From Desulfovibrionaceae bacterium (GTDB taxonomy: Bacteria; Desulfobacterota; Desulfovibrionia; Desulfovibrionales; Desulfovibrionaceae): DNA of 64,000 nt. The stretch lies in assembly GCA_009783025.1 (NCBI GenBank), contig WRHY01000002.1, forward strand, positions 124,001-188,000. The letters run 5' to 3'. Position numbers and translations under genes: made by a program. Numbering within the stretch: the first letter of the stretch is position 1; each line of letters starts with the position of its first letter. This document shows positions 26,173 to 32,543 of the stretch, one piece after another. Below the pieces are notes generated by a model, which worked only from the letters and a program-made list of their open reading frames with translations, was not told the DNA's origin and ran no database searches.

Positions 26173-26306
26173 GGCAGGCAAATGATTGGATTTTGGGCTG
26201 ATCCTGCGTCAGAATGCCGTTTTCCAGCGAAGCAGTACCTGAGTACAGCTTCTTGGAAAACGGCATTCTTCCTTGTCTCAGCCCAAAATCCAATCATTTG
26301 CCTGCC
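26173..26306. repeat. Long palindrome, copy A
   Basis: Arms of about 52 bases pair with few mismatches around a 29-base tip that itself pairs (AAGC..GTAC..GTAC..GCTT). The core has CCTGCGTCAGAA, GAGTAC and TTCTTCCTTG in the same order as copy B at 16697. It lies 3' of the M48 gene. The rest of 26091-26473 holds no gene, only a weaker CTCCGGC..GCCGGAG hairpin at about 26430-26473. Confidence 0.7.
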
Positions 26307-26473
26307 ACCGCTCGAAACTCGCCATCCGCCCCGCTTCGCGGGACGGATATTTAAGGAAGGGGGACCATTTTGAGAGCCCCTCTTTTTTTGGCTTATCGGA
26401 CGCCTCTAAAGGGAATCCTTCCTTTATCTCCGGCCCGCATTCGACGCCGAAAGGCGGCGGATAGGAGCCGGAG

Positions 26474-26520
26474 TGTAGCGCGCCACATAAATCTGACCTA
26501 AACGACACTTATTTCTGACG
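26474..26520. other. Candidate prophage terminus with transposase-type sites
   Basis: Begins TGTAGCGCG. Read on the minus strand the region has two direct copies, TCAGAAATAAGTGTCG and TCAGATTTATGTGGCG (12 of 16 identical), one after the other. A 15-base part of the first, AAATAAGTGTCGTTT, recurs exactly at 56991-57005. Mu-type ends carry such repeated sites for transposase and repressor. Confidence 0.5.
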
Positions 26521-26647
26521 AAGATCGCGCGAATTTCCCACACGGAGCTTGCCGGAGTGGCGGAGCAAAATCGACACGAATTTTCAATGCTGTTTTGTCC
26601 TCTATGCGAGGCAAGAAGGTAAAAGGAGGGGCAGCCCTCCTCCACCA

Positions 26648-26685
26648 TTTTGGTGGCCTCAACCAATTGGTTGAGGCCACCAAAA
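26648..26685. terminator. Perfect 38-base palindrome
   Basis: Centre CCAATTGG, arms TTTTGGTGGCCTCAA and complement without a mismatch. It lies at the outer end of the leftward transcript and probably stops transcription in both directions. Confidence 0.6.
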
Positions 26686-26759
26686 ACACACATTTTCTCA
26701 CAGTTTAACAACACTCTGATCGCGTCTCCACACAAAAAACCTTCAAGCCCACGGGCTTT

Positions 26760-26804
26760 CTCACCGGGGCAGACTTCCCAAATTAGGGAAGCCTGCCCGG
26801 TGAG
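26760..26804 (-). terminator. Terminator hairpin after the methylase gene
   Basis: CTCACCGGG-G-CAG-A-CTTCCC, 6-base loop, and matching arm. In the leftward direction a second small hairpin and a TTTTTT tract follow near 26735. Together they end the late transcript. 26686-26858 has no gene. Confidence 0.65.
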
Positions 26805-26858
26805 GTTGTATGGTTTGTGTAGAAATGCTGCTTCATGGCTCCTCCTCTGGTTACAGTT

Positions 26859-27668
26859 TTATGGGGTAAAATTCCGGATCAACACCTCCCCCGCAGCCAA
26901 GTTCTTGCCGTTGCTACAGGTGTATTTCGTTTGAACAGCCTCAATTTCAAAGGTTTTGAAAACCTCCCGCACACCAGGCGTGTCATTCAGACTCAGGATA
27001 AATCGGCCCTTTATCCCGGCCAACTGCGTGGCCAGTTTGGTGAAGTCCTCCCGGCTGAAAATGCCTTGGCCATAGTAGTTTTCGCAGTTCCAATACGGCG
27101 GATCGATGTAGAAGAACGTGTCCGGCCCGTCATAACGGCTGATGACCTCGGCATACGGCAGGCATTCCACGTAAACTCTGGACAGCCGGAGATGAGCGGC
27201 CGAGAGATACTCCTCAATACGCAGCAGGTTCAGTTTCGGCTGCCGTGTCAGGCCGTAGCCGAAGGTCGGGTTGCTGATGCGCCCGCCGAAGCAGCTCTGC
27301 TGAAGATAATAGAAGCGGGCCGCGCGCTGGATGTCGGTGAGTGTGTCCGGGTTCGCCGCCTTCAGCCGCTCGAACTCGTCCCGGGCCACCAGCACCCACT
27401 TGAAGTAGCGGACAAACTCCTCCAGATGCCATTGCAGGCAGCGGTAGAGGGTGACCACCTCCCTGTTGATGTCGTTGATGACCTCCACCCGGCTTTCTGG
27501 CTTTTTGAAGAGTACCCAGGCAGCGCCGCAAAAGGGCTCCACATAGCATTCATGCTCGGGGATGCGTTCAATGATGCGCTTGGCGAGGAGACTCTTGCCG
27601 CCCATCCATCCAGCCAGCGGCGGGCGGCAGTTTCGGTTAATCAAAGTATCGTCCGTCATCGTTGTCAT
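26859..27668 (-). CDS. DNA adenine methylase (Dam/D12 class)
   Basis: 269 residues. Motif I MGGKSLLAKRI for S-adenosylmethionine, motif IV DPPYWN for the target adenine, and YVEPFCGAAWV between. The ATG at 27668 is followed by MTTMTDD; the open frame extends further upstream but without family sequence. It is the outermost phage gene, where Mu has the DNA-modification gene mom, so it probably protects phage DNA from host restriction. Target sequence (GATC or other) is not certain. The 180 bases between it and the recombinase gene hold only a GC hairpin. Confidence 0.9.
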   Translation of the reverse strand: MTTMTDDTLINRNCRPPLAGWMGGKSLLAKRIIERIPEHECYVEPFCGAAWVLFKKPESRVEVINDINREVVTLYRCLQWHLEEFVRYFKWVLVARDEFERLKAANPDTLTDIQRAARFYYLQQSCFGGRISNPTFGYGLTRQPKLNLLRIEEYLSAAHLRLSRVYVECLPYAEVISRYDGPDTFFYIDPPYWNCENYYGQGIFSREDFTKLATQLAGIKGRFILSLNDTPGVREVFKTFEIEAVQTKYTCSNGKNLAAGEVLIRNFTP

Positions 27669-27848
27669 AAAAAACCTGTAAACACCCTTGTGTGCTTGCC
27701 CGGTCCGCTGTAAACATTTTCTGTCCCGTCGACGTGGACTAAAGGCAGCGGATCGAACTGGACACGGGACTGTGCCCAGGGGCCGTGGGCTACGCGGCTG
27801 CGTAACTCGGTGGGGCGTTGGACGCGCCCCGCCTGCCTGATTCAAAAT

Positions 27849-28763
27849 TTACCTTCCCAAAATCGCCCAGGCGCATCTCATATCAAGATAGTCAGCCCAA
27901 GCTTGCATCATATTTTTGCGATCAGACAACAGTTCTGACCTTTGGTAGGCGGCCCGAACCTGATTCTGATCCACATGGGCAAGCTGCCTTTCTATGACCT
28001 CGCTTTGCCAGCCCTGTTCTGAAAGCAGCGTGGCTGCCATCGCCCGGAAGCCATGCGCTGTTACAACTTCCGGCCCGTATCCCAGGCGGCGCAAAGCCGT
28101 ATTCAGCACCACCGTCTGCATAGGCCGCTCGGAATCATAACGTGATGGAAACAGCCAGCGTGTTTCGCCGGTCAACGCACGCAGTTCACGCAAAACCCCC
28201 AATGTCTGCATGGCCAGGGGTACGATATGCGCCCGCTTCATTTTCATTTTTGCGGCAGGAATGCGCCAAATAGCCGTATCCATTTCAATTTCGTCCCACT
28301 CCGCCTTGCACAGTTCGCCCGGCCGCACAAAAGTCAGGGCTGCAAGTTTCAAGGCACAGCGCCGTTTCTTGGAGCGAAAGGCATCAATGTCGCGTATCAG
28401 CCGCCCCACCAGGCGGGGCTCCGTGATGGCAGCGCGAGGCTTGGGATTTTTTGGCGTCAAAGCCCAGGAGAGGTCTCGCGCCGGGTTGGCGTAAACCAGG
28501 CCGCAGGCAATGCCGTAGCGGAAAGTCTGTGAAATATGCGCTTTGACCTTGTGCGCGGTTTCGACTGTGCCGCGCGCTTCAATCCGCCGAAGTATAGTCA
28601 GGATCATCGGCGCGGTGATTTTTGCAAGCGGTTTGTGGCCAATCTCGGGCATAACCTCCCGCTCCAGCCGTCGCCAACACTCCAGGGCATAGGGTACGGA
28701 ACCGCGTAGCATAAACTTTTCCCACCATTCCCGTGCCACAACGTGAAAAAGAGCCTGTGCCAT
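27849..28763 (-). CDS. Short P4-type tyrosine recombinase, probable DNA invertase
   Basis: 304 residues. Core-binding domain at about 5-105, catalytic domain after that with Arg in VRPGELCKAEW, Lys in AAKMKMKRAHIVPL, HGFR, LAHVD, and the nucleophile Tyr in VRAAYQRSE. All catalytic residues are present. P4-type integrases normally have about 90 more residues at the N-terminus (DUF4102, arm-site binding); this one starts right at the core-binding domain. A Mu-type phage inserts by transposase and does not need an integrase. The gene lies 49 bases from the first of four repeat sites that bound tail-fibre cassettes, the place of gin in Mu, so it probably inverts those cassettes. Confidence 0.85.
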   Translation of the reverse strand: MAQALFHVVAREWWEKFMLRGSVPYALECWRRLEREVMPEIGHKPLAKITAPMILTILRRIEARGTVETAHKVKAHISQTFRYGIACGLVYANPARDLSWALTPKNPKPRAAITEPRLVGRLIRDIDAFRSKKRRCALKLAALTFVRPGELCKAEWDEIEMDTAIWRIPAAKMKMKRAHIVPLAMQTLGVLRELRALTGETRWLFPSRYDSERPMQTVVLNTALRRLGYGPEVVTAHGFRAMAATLLSEQGWQSEVIERQLAHVDQNQVRAAYQRSELLSDRKNMMQAWADYLDMRCAWAILGR

Positions 28764-28770
28764 AAATAAA

Positions 28771-28785
28771 CCTCCTTTTTGGAGG
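28771..28785 (-). promoter_or_regulatory. Hairpin covering the recombinase ribosome-binding site
   Basis: On the minus strand CCTCC AAAAA GGAGG; the second arm is the Shine-Dalgarno sequence of the gene starting at 28763. A folded leader would hold translation low. Confidence 0.5.
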
Positions 28786-28812
28786 CTTATCGCCGGGGGG
28801 GGCCAGCATTCT

Positions 28813-28849
28813 CGGCGTGGGAGATGTCGATGGGGACCGGGGTCGGCGT
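28813..28849 (+). repeat. Inversion site R1 (pair 1, 37 bp)
   Basis: Begins CGGCGTGGGAG and matches R2 at 29336-29372 perfectly in inverted orientation. It lies in frame in the cassette reading GVGDVDGDRGRR. The first 11 bases are common to all four sites. Confidence 0.8.
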
Positions 28850-29098
28850 CTCACAGGCCCAACCGGCGATGCACGCGTTAACACCAATAGTAGAGGCGGA
28901 ACTGTCGGTTCCACAACTGATGGGGGACTATATACAGGAGCAAATCCGTATGGGGCAATCTTTTCCACTGCGGGCACAACGATTTACATGAATATGCGTT
29001 CAATCGATTCATCATTACAAGTTCCAATCGGCCCGGCCTTTGCCCCACGCCGCTATGGCGTTCTCGCGTGTGTATACCTCGGACAAGCGGCGTCATGA
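28817..29098 (+). pseudogene. Silent tail-fibre C-terminal cassette 1a
   Basis: 93 codons from the GTG inside R1. Starts GDVDGDRGRRLTG and ends in the shared tail ACVYLGQAAS. It has no N-terminal fibre part upstream, so it is a stored alternative end and not a gene by itself. Its stop overlaps that of cassette 1b on the other strand (palindrome TCATGA). Confidence 0.8.
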
Positions 29099-29368
29099 TG
29101 CGGGCGCTCCCAGATAGACGCAGGCCAGCGCGCCCCAGCGGGCCGGGGCAAAGCGAGAGCCGGCGGGAACGACGCGAGAGGAATCAAGACCTGCCCGAGT
29201 AAAAATTTGCACTGGGTTGCCAACTATCGTCACCATATTAACGTTGGTGGCATTCGCTCTCAAAAATGCCCCATCAGCAACGTCGACGTTACTGTGGGAG
29301 TATCCGGTCAGGCCAATGGAAAATCCCCCCGTTATACGCCGACCCCGGTCCCCATCGACATCTCCCAC
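29093..29368 (-). pseudogene. Silent tail-fibre C-terminal cassette 1b
   Basis: 91 codons, starts GDVDGDRGRRITG and ends ACVYLGAPAS. A TGA stop lies in frame just upstream of site R2, so the cassette is not joined to an N-terminal fibre part in the orientation seen. The middle (about 50 residues) differs from the other three cassettes, while both ends are conserved. Confidence 0.8.
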
Positions 29369-29372
29369 GCCG
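29336..29372 (-). repeat. Inversion site R2 (pair 1, 37 bp)
   Basis: Exact inverted copy of R1, 486 bases away. Recombination between R1 and R2 would exchange cassettes 1a and 1b. Confidence 0.8.
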
Positions 29373-29419
29373 GGGGTTCAAGAAAACTCACTATTCTATT
29401 GTCAAAGAGCGTCAGTCAG

Positions 29420-29503
29420 TTACCGCACAAACTCTTGGCAGCGGCGGCAGTACCAGCCCTGATCAGTAAAAATGCATAGATGCCCGCAATGAGGGCAGTT
29501 CAT
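29420..29503 (-). CDS. 27-residue zinc-ribbon peptide (Com-like)
   Basis: Start ATG overlaps the stop of the preceding gene as ATGA, so it is translationally coupled. Two Cys pairs, CPHCGH near the start and CRRCQ near the end, with 12 residues between, form a zinc-ribbon pattern. In Mu the small zinc protein Com sits between the inversion module and mom and activates mom translation; this peptide has a comparable Cys layout and position but is half the length. Function is inferred only. Confidence 0.6.
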   Translation of the reverse strand: MNCPHCGHLCIFTDQGWYCRRCQEFVR

Positions 29504-29757
29504 AAATCATCCAACGGAACCTTAAGTTCCGGCGGCAACTGATTCCCCTCAAGCTCATTACGATAGCTCTCCCGACAATGGTCCTTATCCCAAAAGAACA
29601 TGGCGTCTATGACGGGCCGCAGCCACCGGCACTTGCCGTCACGCTCCCATGCCCACGCCCAGGCGGACAGCGTGGCGTCAGGCCAGCCGGTAAGGATTGC
29701 CGCAATCCACTGGTCAAAACCGACAAGAAAAGCCTTTGGACGGCTCGGCCAACTCAT
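29500..29757 (-). CDS. Phage protein of unknown function in the tail-fibre unit
   Basis: 85 residues, Trp-rich (WPDATLSAWAWAWERDGKCRW). Starts in an ATGA overlap with the gene before it and ends in one with the mini zinc-ribbon gene. I do not recognise the family. Position suggests a role in fibre assembly or its regulation. Confidence 0.65.
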   Translation of the reverse strand: MSWPSRPKAFLVGFDQWIAAILTGWPDATLSAWAWAWERDGKCRWLRPVIDAMFFWDKDHCRESYRNELEGNQLPPELKVPLDDL

Positions 29758-30326
29758 GCGGCTGCCCCAGGCTCCCGGTATTCCTGTCCTGCAAGAATCC
29801 GCGCCACATCAGCAGGCGTCAAAATACTCCCGCCTTCAGGCGTGGCCAGAAGATACGCCATCTGCACCGTGTCCGCGTCTTTGATGCTGATAAATTCCGC
29901 TGCCATCAGAAGGTCATGCACGGTTTTGACTGTGGGGTTGCCCTCGGCAATCGCCGCATTGATCAGAATCAGCTTGTCCAGACCACACCACAGCATAAAG
30001 TCTTTTCTGGTAAACCGGACGCGTACCCAGGCGCCATCTTCCTGCTCATCGTAGTCCGGACCAGGGTGGAAGGGTTGCGGGGGCGGGTCGGCAGACCAGC
30101 CAGACGGCAGCGGGCCGTATTCAATGATGGTGTGGGGCTCGCCATTCACCCAGCCTTGCTCGCCCTTATGGTCTTCCTCCTGTTCCCAGGCCTCGCCGTT
30201 CCAACGAGGGATAAAACCTTCCAGCACTTCAGGTGCCGTGCGCGTGGCGTTGTTCGGCAACAGGCCGTGGTCTTCATCCACACCGGCAAAGTAGCCGGAG
30301 GCGTCATACAGGTATACTTTTGTCAT
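29754..30326 (-). CDS. Tail fibre assembly-like protein
   Basis: 190 residues. The opening VYLYDASGYFAG and the middle PRWNGEAWEQ are of the kind seen in phage fibre assembly chaperones (short Asp/Tyr/Gly-rich start, Trp-containing repeat). The C-terminal 90 residues are helical. Lies downstream of the fibre gene as in Mu, where U follows S. Confidence 0.65.
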   Translation of the reverse strand: MTKVYLYDASGYFAGVDEDHGLLPNNATRTAPEVLEGFIPRWNGEAWEQEEDHKGEQGWVNGEPHTIIEYGPLPSGWSADPPPQPFHPGPDYDEQEDGAWVRVRFTRKDFMLWCGLDKLILINAAIAEGNPTVKTVHDLLMAAEFISIKDADTVQMAYLLATPEGGSILTPADVARILAGQEYREPGAAA

Positions 30327-30337
30327 TTTTTACTCCT

Positions 30338-30589
30338 TTATTGTACGGTTTCCAGCTTCGCCTCAGCCTCTTTGACAGCCGATAGGGCAGCGTTGAGTTC
30401 ATCCGAAAGCATCTGACCAGCCTCGTTCATCTTTTCGCGGGGGATGGTGATCAGATCGTCAAAGCAAATGCCTTGTGCCCACCCGGCAGAAATGGTCGTA
30501 TTCAGCCGGTCCTGGGCCTCACACAACTCAATTAAGGCCAGAACAATGGGCCGTGCCTCGGACTGCTTTAGTTTATTTAGGACTTCCAT
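30338..30589 (-). CDS. Small helical phage protein in the fibre unit
   Basis: 83 residues, nearly all helical, with a coiled-coil C-terminus (LNAALSAVKEAEAKLETV). Family not recognised; probably fibre assembly. It follows the inverted cassette 2b and precedes the assembly-like gene by 11 bases. Confidence 0.6.
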   Translation of the reverse strand: MEVLNKLKQSEARPIVLALIELCEAQDRLNTTISAGWAQGICFDDLITIPREKMNEAGQMLSDELNAALSAVKEAEAKLETVQ

Positions 30590-30645
30590 CTTCGGGCTCC
30601 GTTAGGGTTTGTTCAATAAATCCGGTTTTCGTTTTACGCATCTCC

Positions 30646-30675
30646 CGGCGTGGGAGGCGTGCACGGGGATGGGAT
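30646..30675 (+). repeat. Inversion site R3 (pair 2, 30 bp)
   Basis: CGGCGTGGGAGGCGTGCACG and ten further bases match R4 perfectly in inverted orientation. Shares the first 11 bases with R1 and R2. Confidence 0.8.
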
Positions 30676-30910
30676 TAGGCCTATAGTCGGGCATGCGGGG
30701 AATTACCTTCAGGGCGGCGCGGGCACTGTCTCCTCTGGTTCCATGTATGATGAAAGAGTGAGCGGCGAAATTGCGGCCACTGGCCCCGGCGCTTGTGTCC
30801 GCAACCGTGCTGCTATCAATATTTCCCGCGTCCACCCAGTCTCTAATAAAGTCCAGCCCCGCGCATGGGGAGCCCTCGCCTGCGTGTACCTCGGCCTCCC
30901 AACGTCATGA
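30650..30910 (+). pseudogene. Silent tail-fibre C-terminal cassette 2b
   Basis: 86 codons, opens GGVHGDGIRPIVG and ends ACVYLGLPTS. It is the inverted partner of the C-terminus now expressed in the fibre gene; their stops overlap at TCATGA. Flipping the segment R3-R4 would give a fibre with this end. Confidence 0.85.
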
Positions 30911-31840
30911 TGCGGGCAATCCCAAATAAACACAGGCCAGCGCGCCCCACGCGCGGGGCTGATTTTTTGCGGCAGTGGGAACTACGTTAGCGGCAGAAAA
31001 ATTTGCGTGTGTTTGCTCTGTCTGCGTAGCAGAAGTATTCGCCTGAAATAGGGAACCAAGTGTCGGTACGTTTCCTGGAGAAAAAGCGCCTGAAACAATC
31101 AATCTTGTGGCCCCTGATGCGTTTGAAGCATACATGCCTGAGAAACGGACTGTTCCAACCATATTCCTGATCCCATCCCCGTGCACGCCTCCCACGCCGA
31201 GAGAGTCGAATCCGGCCGCTTCCGCATACATGCCGCGCAGGTCGGGCAGACGCAGTGCGCCGGTGGCGGTGTTAGGCGCGTAAAAGGGAGCGCCACCGAT
31301 GCCGTTCCAGCCGACTTTGGCGCCGTCGGCGAGGGTGGCCCAGGTGGCGGTGGTCATGGCCTGCCATTCGGCCTCGGTTTTGCAGAGGAGTTGTCCTTCG
31401 GTAGTTTGCAGATAGGCCCAGGCTTCGGGGTAGAGTTCGGCGGCGTTGGGGAGGAGGCCGCCTTGTGCGGGTTGGAAACCGGGCTTCAGGGTGGGGTGGC
31501 GGAAGTAGTAGAATTCGCAGAGGGTGTATTTGTTAGGGGCCGTTGCGATCAGTCCCGTGATTACTTCCAACCACGCCGCTTCCACTTTATCCAAGTCACC
31601 ATCATCCTTGATACCCGGCGCGCACCTGTTGGCCAGGAACTGTGCGGCGCCGGCGGCCATGTGCGCGGCCTGCCTGGAGGCACGGTTCTGCAGTTCCCGC
31701 AAGGCTAACCCGGCTAGGTGGCCGCGCGCACGCATCGGGTGCGCCTTGTAGTCCTCCAGGGACAGCAAATCCCCGGCCGCTTCCAGTCCTTCCTCGGCAA
31801 AGGGCATTATCTCGTTTATCGCGCCTTCTATCAGGGGCAT
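30905..31840 (-). CDS. Tail fibre protein with switchable C-terminus
   Basis: 311 residues. Constant part residues 1 to about 215: helical, then the collar-like segment LRLPDLRGMYAEAAGFDSLG. Site R4 lies at the GVGGVHGDGIRN motif (like the GDAIRN of other tail-collar fibres). The last 95 residues are the variable receptor-binding part, ending ACVYLGLPAS. The ATG at 31840 has GGAG seven bases upstream. Together with cassettes 1a, 1b and 2b this allows several host specificities from one gene. Confidence 0.88.
   Translation of the reverse strand: MPLIEGAINEIMPFAEEGLEAAGDLLSLEDYKAHPMRARGHLAGLALRELQNRASRQAAHMAAGAAQFLANRCAPGIKDDGDLDKVEAAWLEVITGLIATAPNKYTLCEFYYFRHPTLKPGFQPAQGGLLPNAAELYPEAWAYLQTTEGQLLCKTEAEWQAMTTATWATLADGAKVGWNGIGGAPFYAPNTATGALRLPDLRGMYAEAAGFDSLGVGGVHGDGIRNMVGTVRFSGMYASNASGATRLIVSGAFSPGNVPTLGSLFQANTSATQTEQTHANFSAANVVPTAAKNQPRAWGALACVYLGLPAS
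31170..31199 (-). repeat. Inversion site R4 (pair 2, 30 bp), in the fibre gene
   Basis: Inverted exact copy of R3, 524 bases away. The base context TCTCGG just before it is shared with R1, while R2 and R3 have CCCGG there, as expected if past exchange occurred within the common 11-base block. Confidence 0.8.
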
Positions 31841-31842
31841 CA

Positions 31843-32541
31843 CTACACTCCTTGTTGATTCGTGGGCGTCAGCCGGTTTGGCCAGCGGCCCTCTTTCTTG
31901 TTTTGGTCAGACCATCCGGCCAGCGCCGGCGAGTCACAATTCCAGGCAAACAGCGGCCCGCCGTCCGGGGTGATGGCATACCACTTGATGCGCACACCGT
32001 CCGGCTTCAGCGGAATATATTGTTGCAGCAGAAGCTGCTCAAAAACGGCGTTCAGCGGCATGCCCGCGACGCCTATCACCATGCTCATGTCCTGGTTGTC
32101 CTGGATCATGATGATGCTGCCGAGATCGGCAAAGGCGACTTCCCACGCTTCGTATGCGCCAGGCGTGGTGCCGTCCCATCTGTTCGCGGCCACCTTCGCC
32201 TTCAAAAGCATCCGGTAAATGTCGTCGGACAGGGAGAGGAGCCCGCTTTCCGGATCGTGGAGTCCTTTCCAGACCCCCTCGTTCCAGCCCACGTCCTCGG
32301 TATTCCAACTGAAATACACGCCAGTAAGCGGCGTATGCAGATGCCGGGTACGGCCGACACGCACACCCACGGCATCAAGTTGCCTGCCGACGGCCGTGTC
32401 CAGATCAAAGGCCGTGCGCAGGGTTTCAAGCGCATCCGCGATGCCGTCCACAGGCCGGAGCAGGGCTTCCACCGTGGCCATGTACAGAGGCTTGTTCCGG
32501 TGTTGCGAGGGAATGAGTTTCAAATAATCGTCAACGGCCAC
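31843..32541 (-). CDS. Mu gp48-like baseplate protein (DUF2313/YmfQ family)
   Basis: 232 residues. Opens DDYLKLIPSQHRNKPLYMATVEALLRPVD, a typical start of this family, and has WNTEDVGWNEG in the middle. Forms the central baseplate at the tail tip. Between the gpJ-like gene and the fibre gene, as in Mu. Ends within two bases of the fibre start. Confidence 0.85.
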   Translation of the reverse strand: MAVDDYLKLIPSQHRNKPLYMATVEALLRPVDGIADALETLRTAFDLDTAVGRQLDAVGVRVGRTRHLHTPLTGVYFSWNTEDVGWNEGVWKGLHDPESGLLSLSDDIYRMLLKAKVAANRWDGTTPGAYEAWEVAFADLGSIIMIQDNQDMSMVIGVAGMPLNAVFEQLLLQQYIPLKPDGVRIKWYAITPDGGPLFAWNCDSPALAGWSDQNKKEGRWPNRLTPTNQQGV

Positions 32542-32543
32542 GG

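Noticed and set aside
26091..26473. Small open frames between the M48 gene and the prophage
   Set aside because: They run through the long palindrome and low-complexity DNA, have no SD and no recognisable protein features.
26474..26520. Target-site duplication of five bases at the prophage end
   Set aside because: The other end is outside the window, so no duplication can be compared.
27849..28763. Tyrosine recombinase as the integrase of the prophage
   Set aside because: The phage has MuA/MuB-like transposition genes, the recombinase lacks the arm domain, no tRNA gene or att core lies next to it, and it stands beside inverted fibre cassettes.
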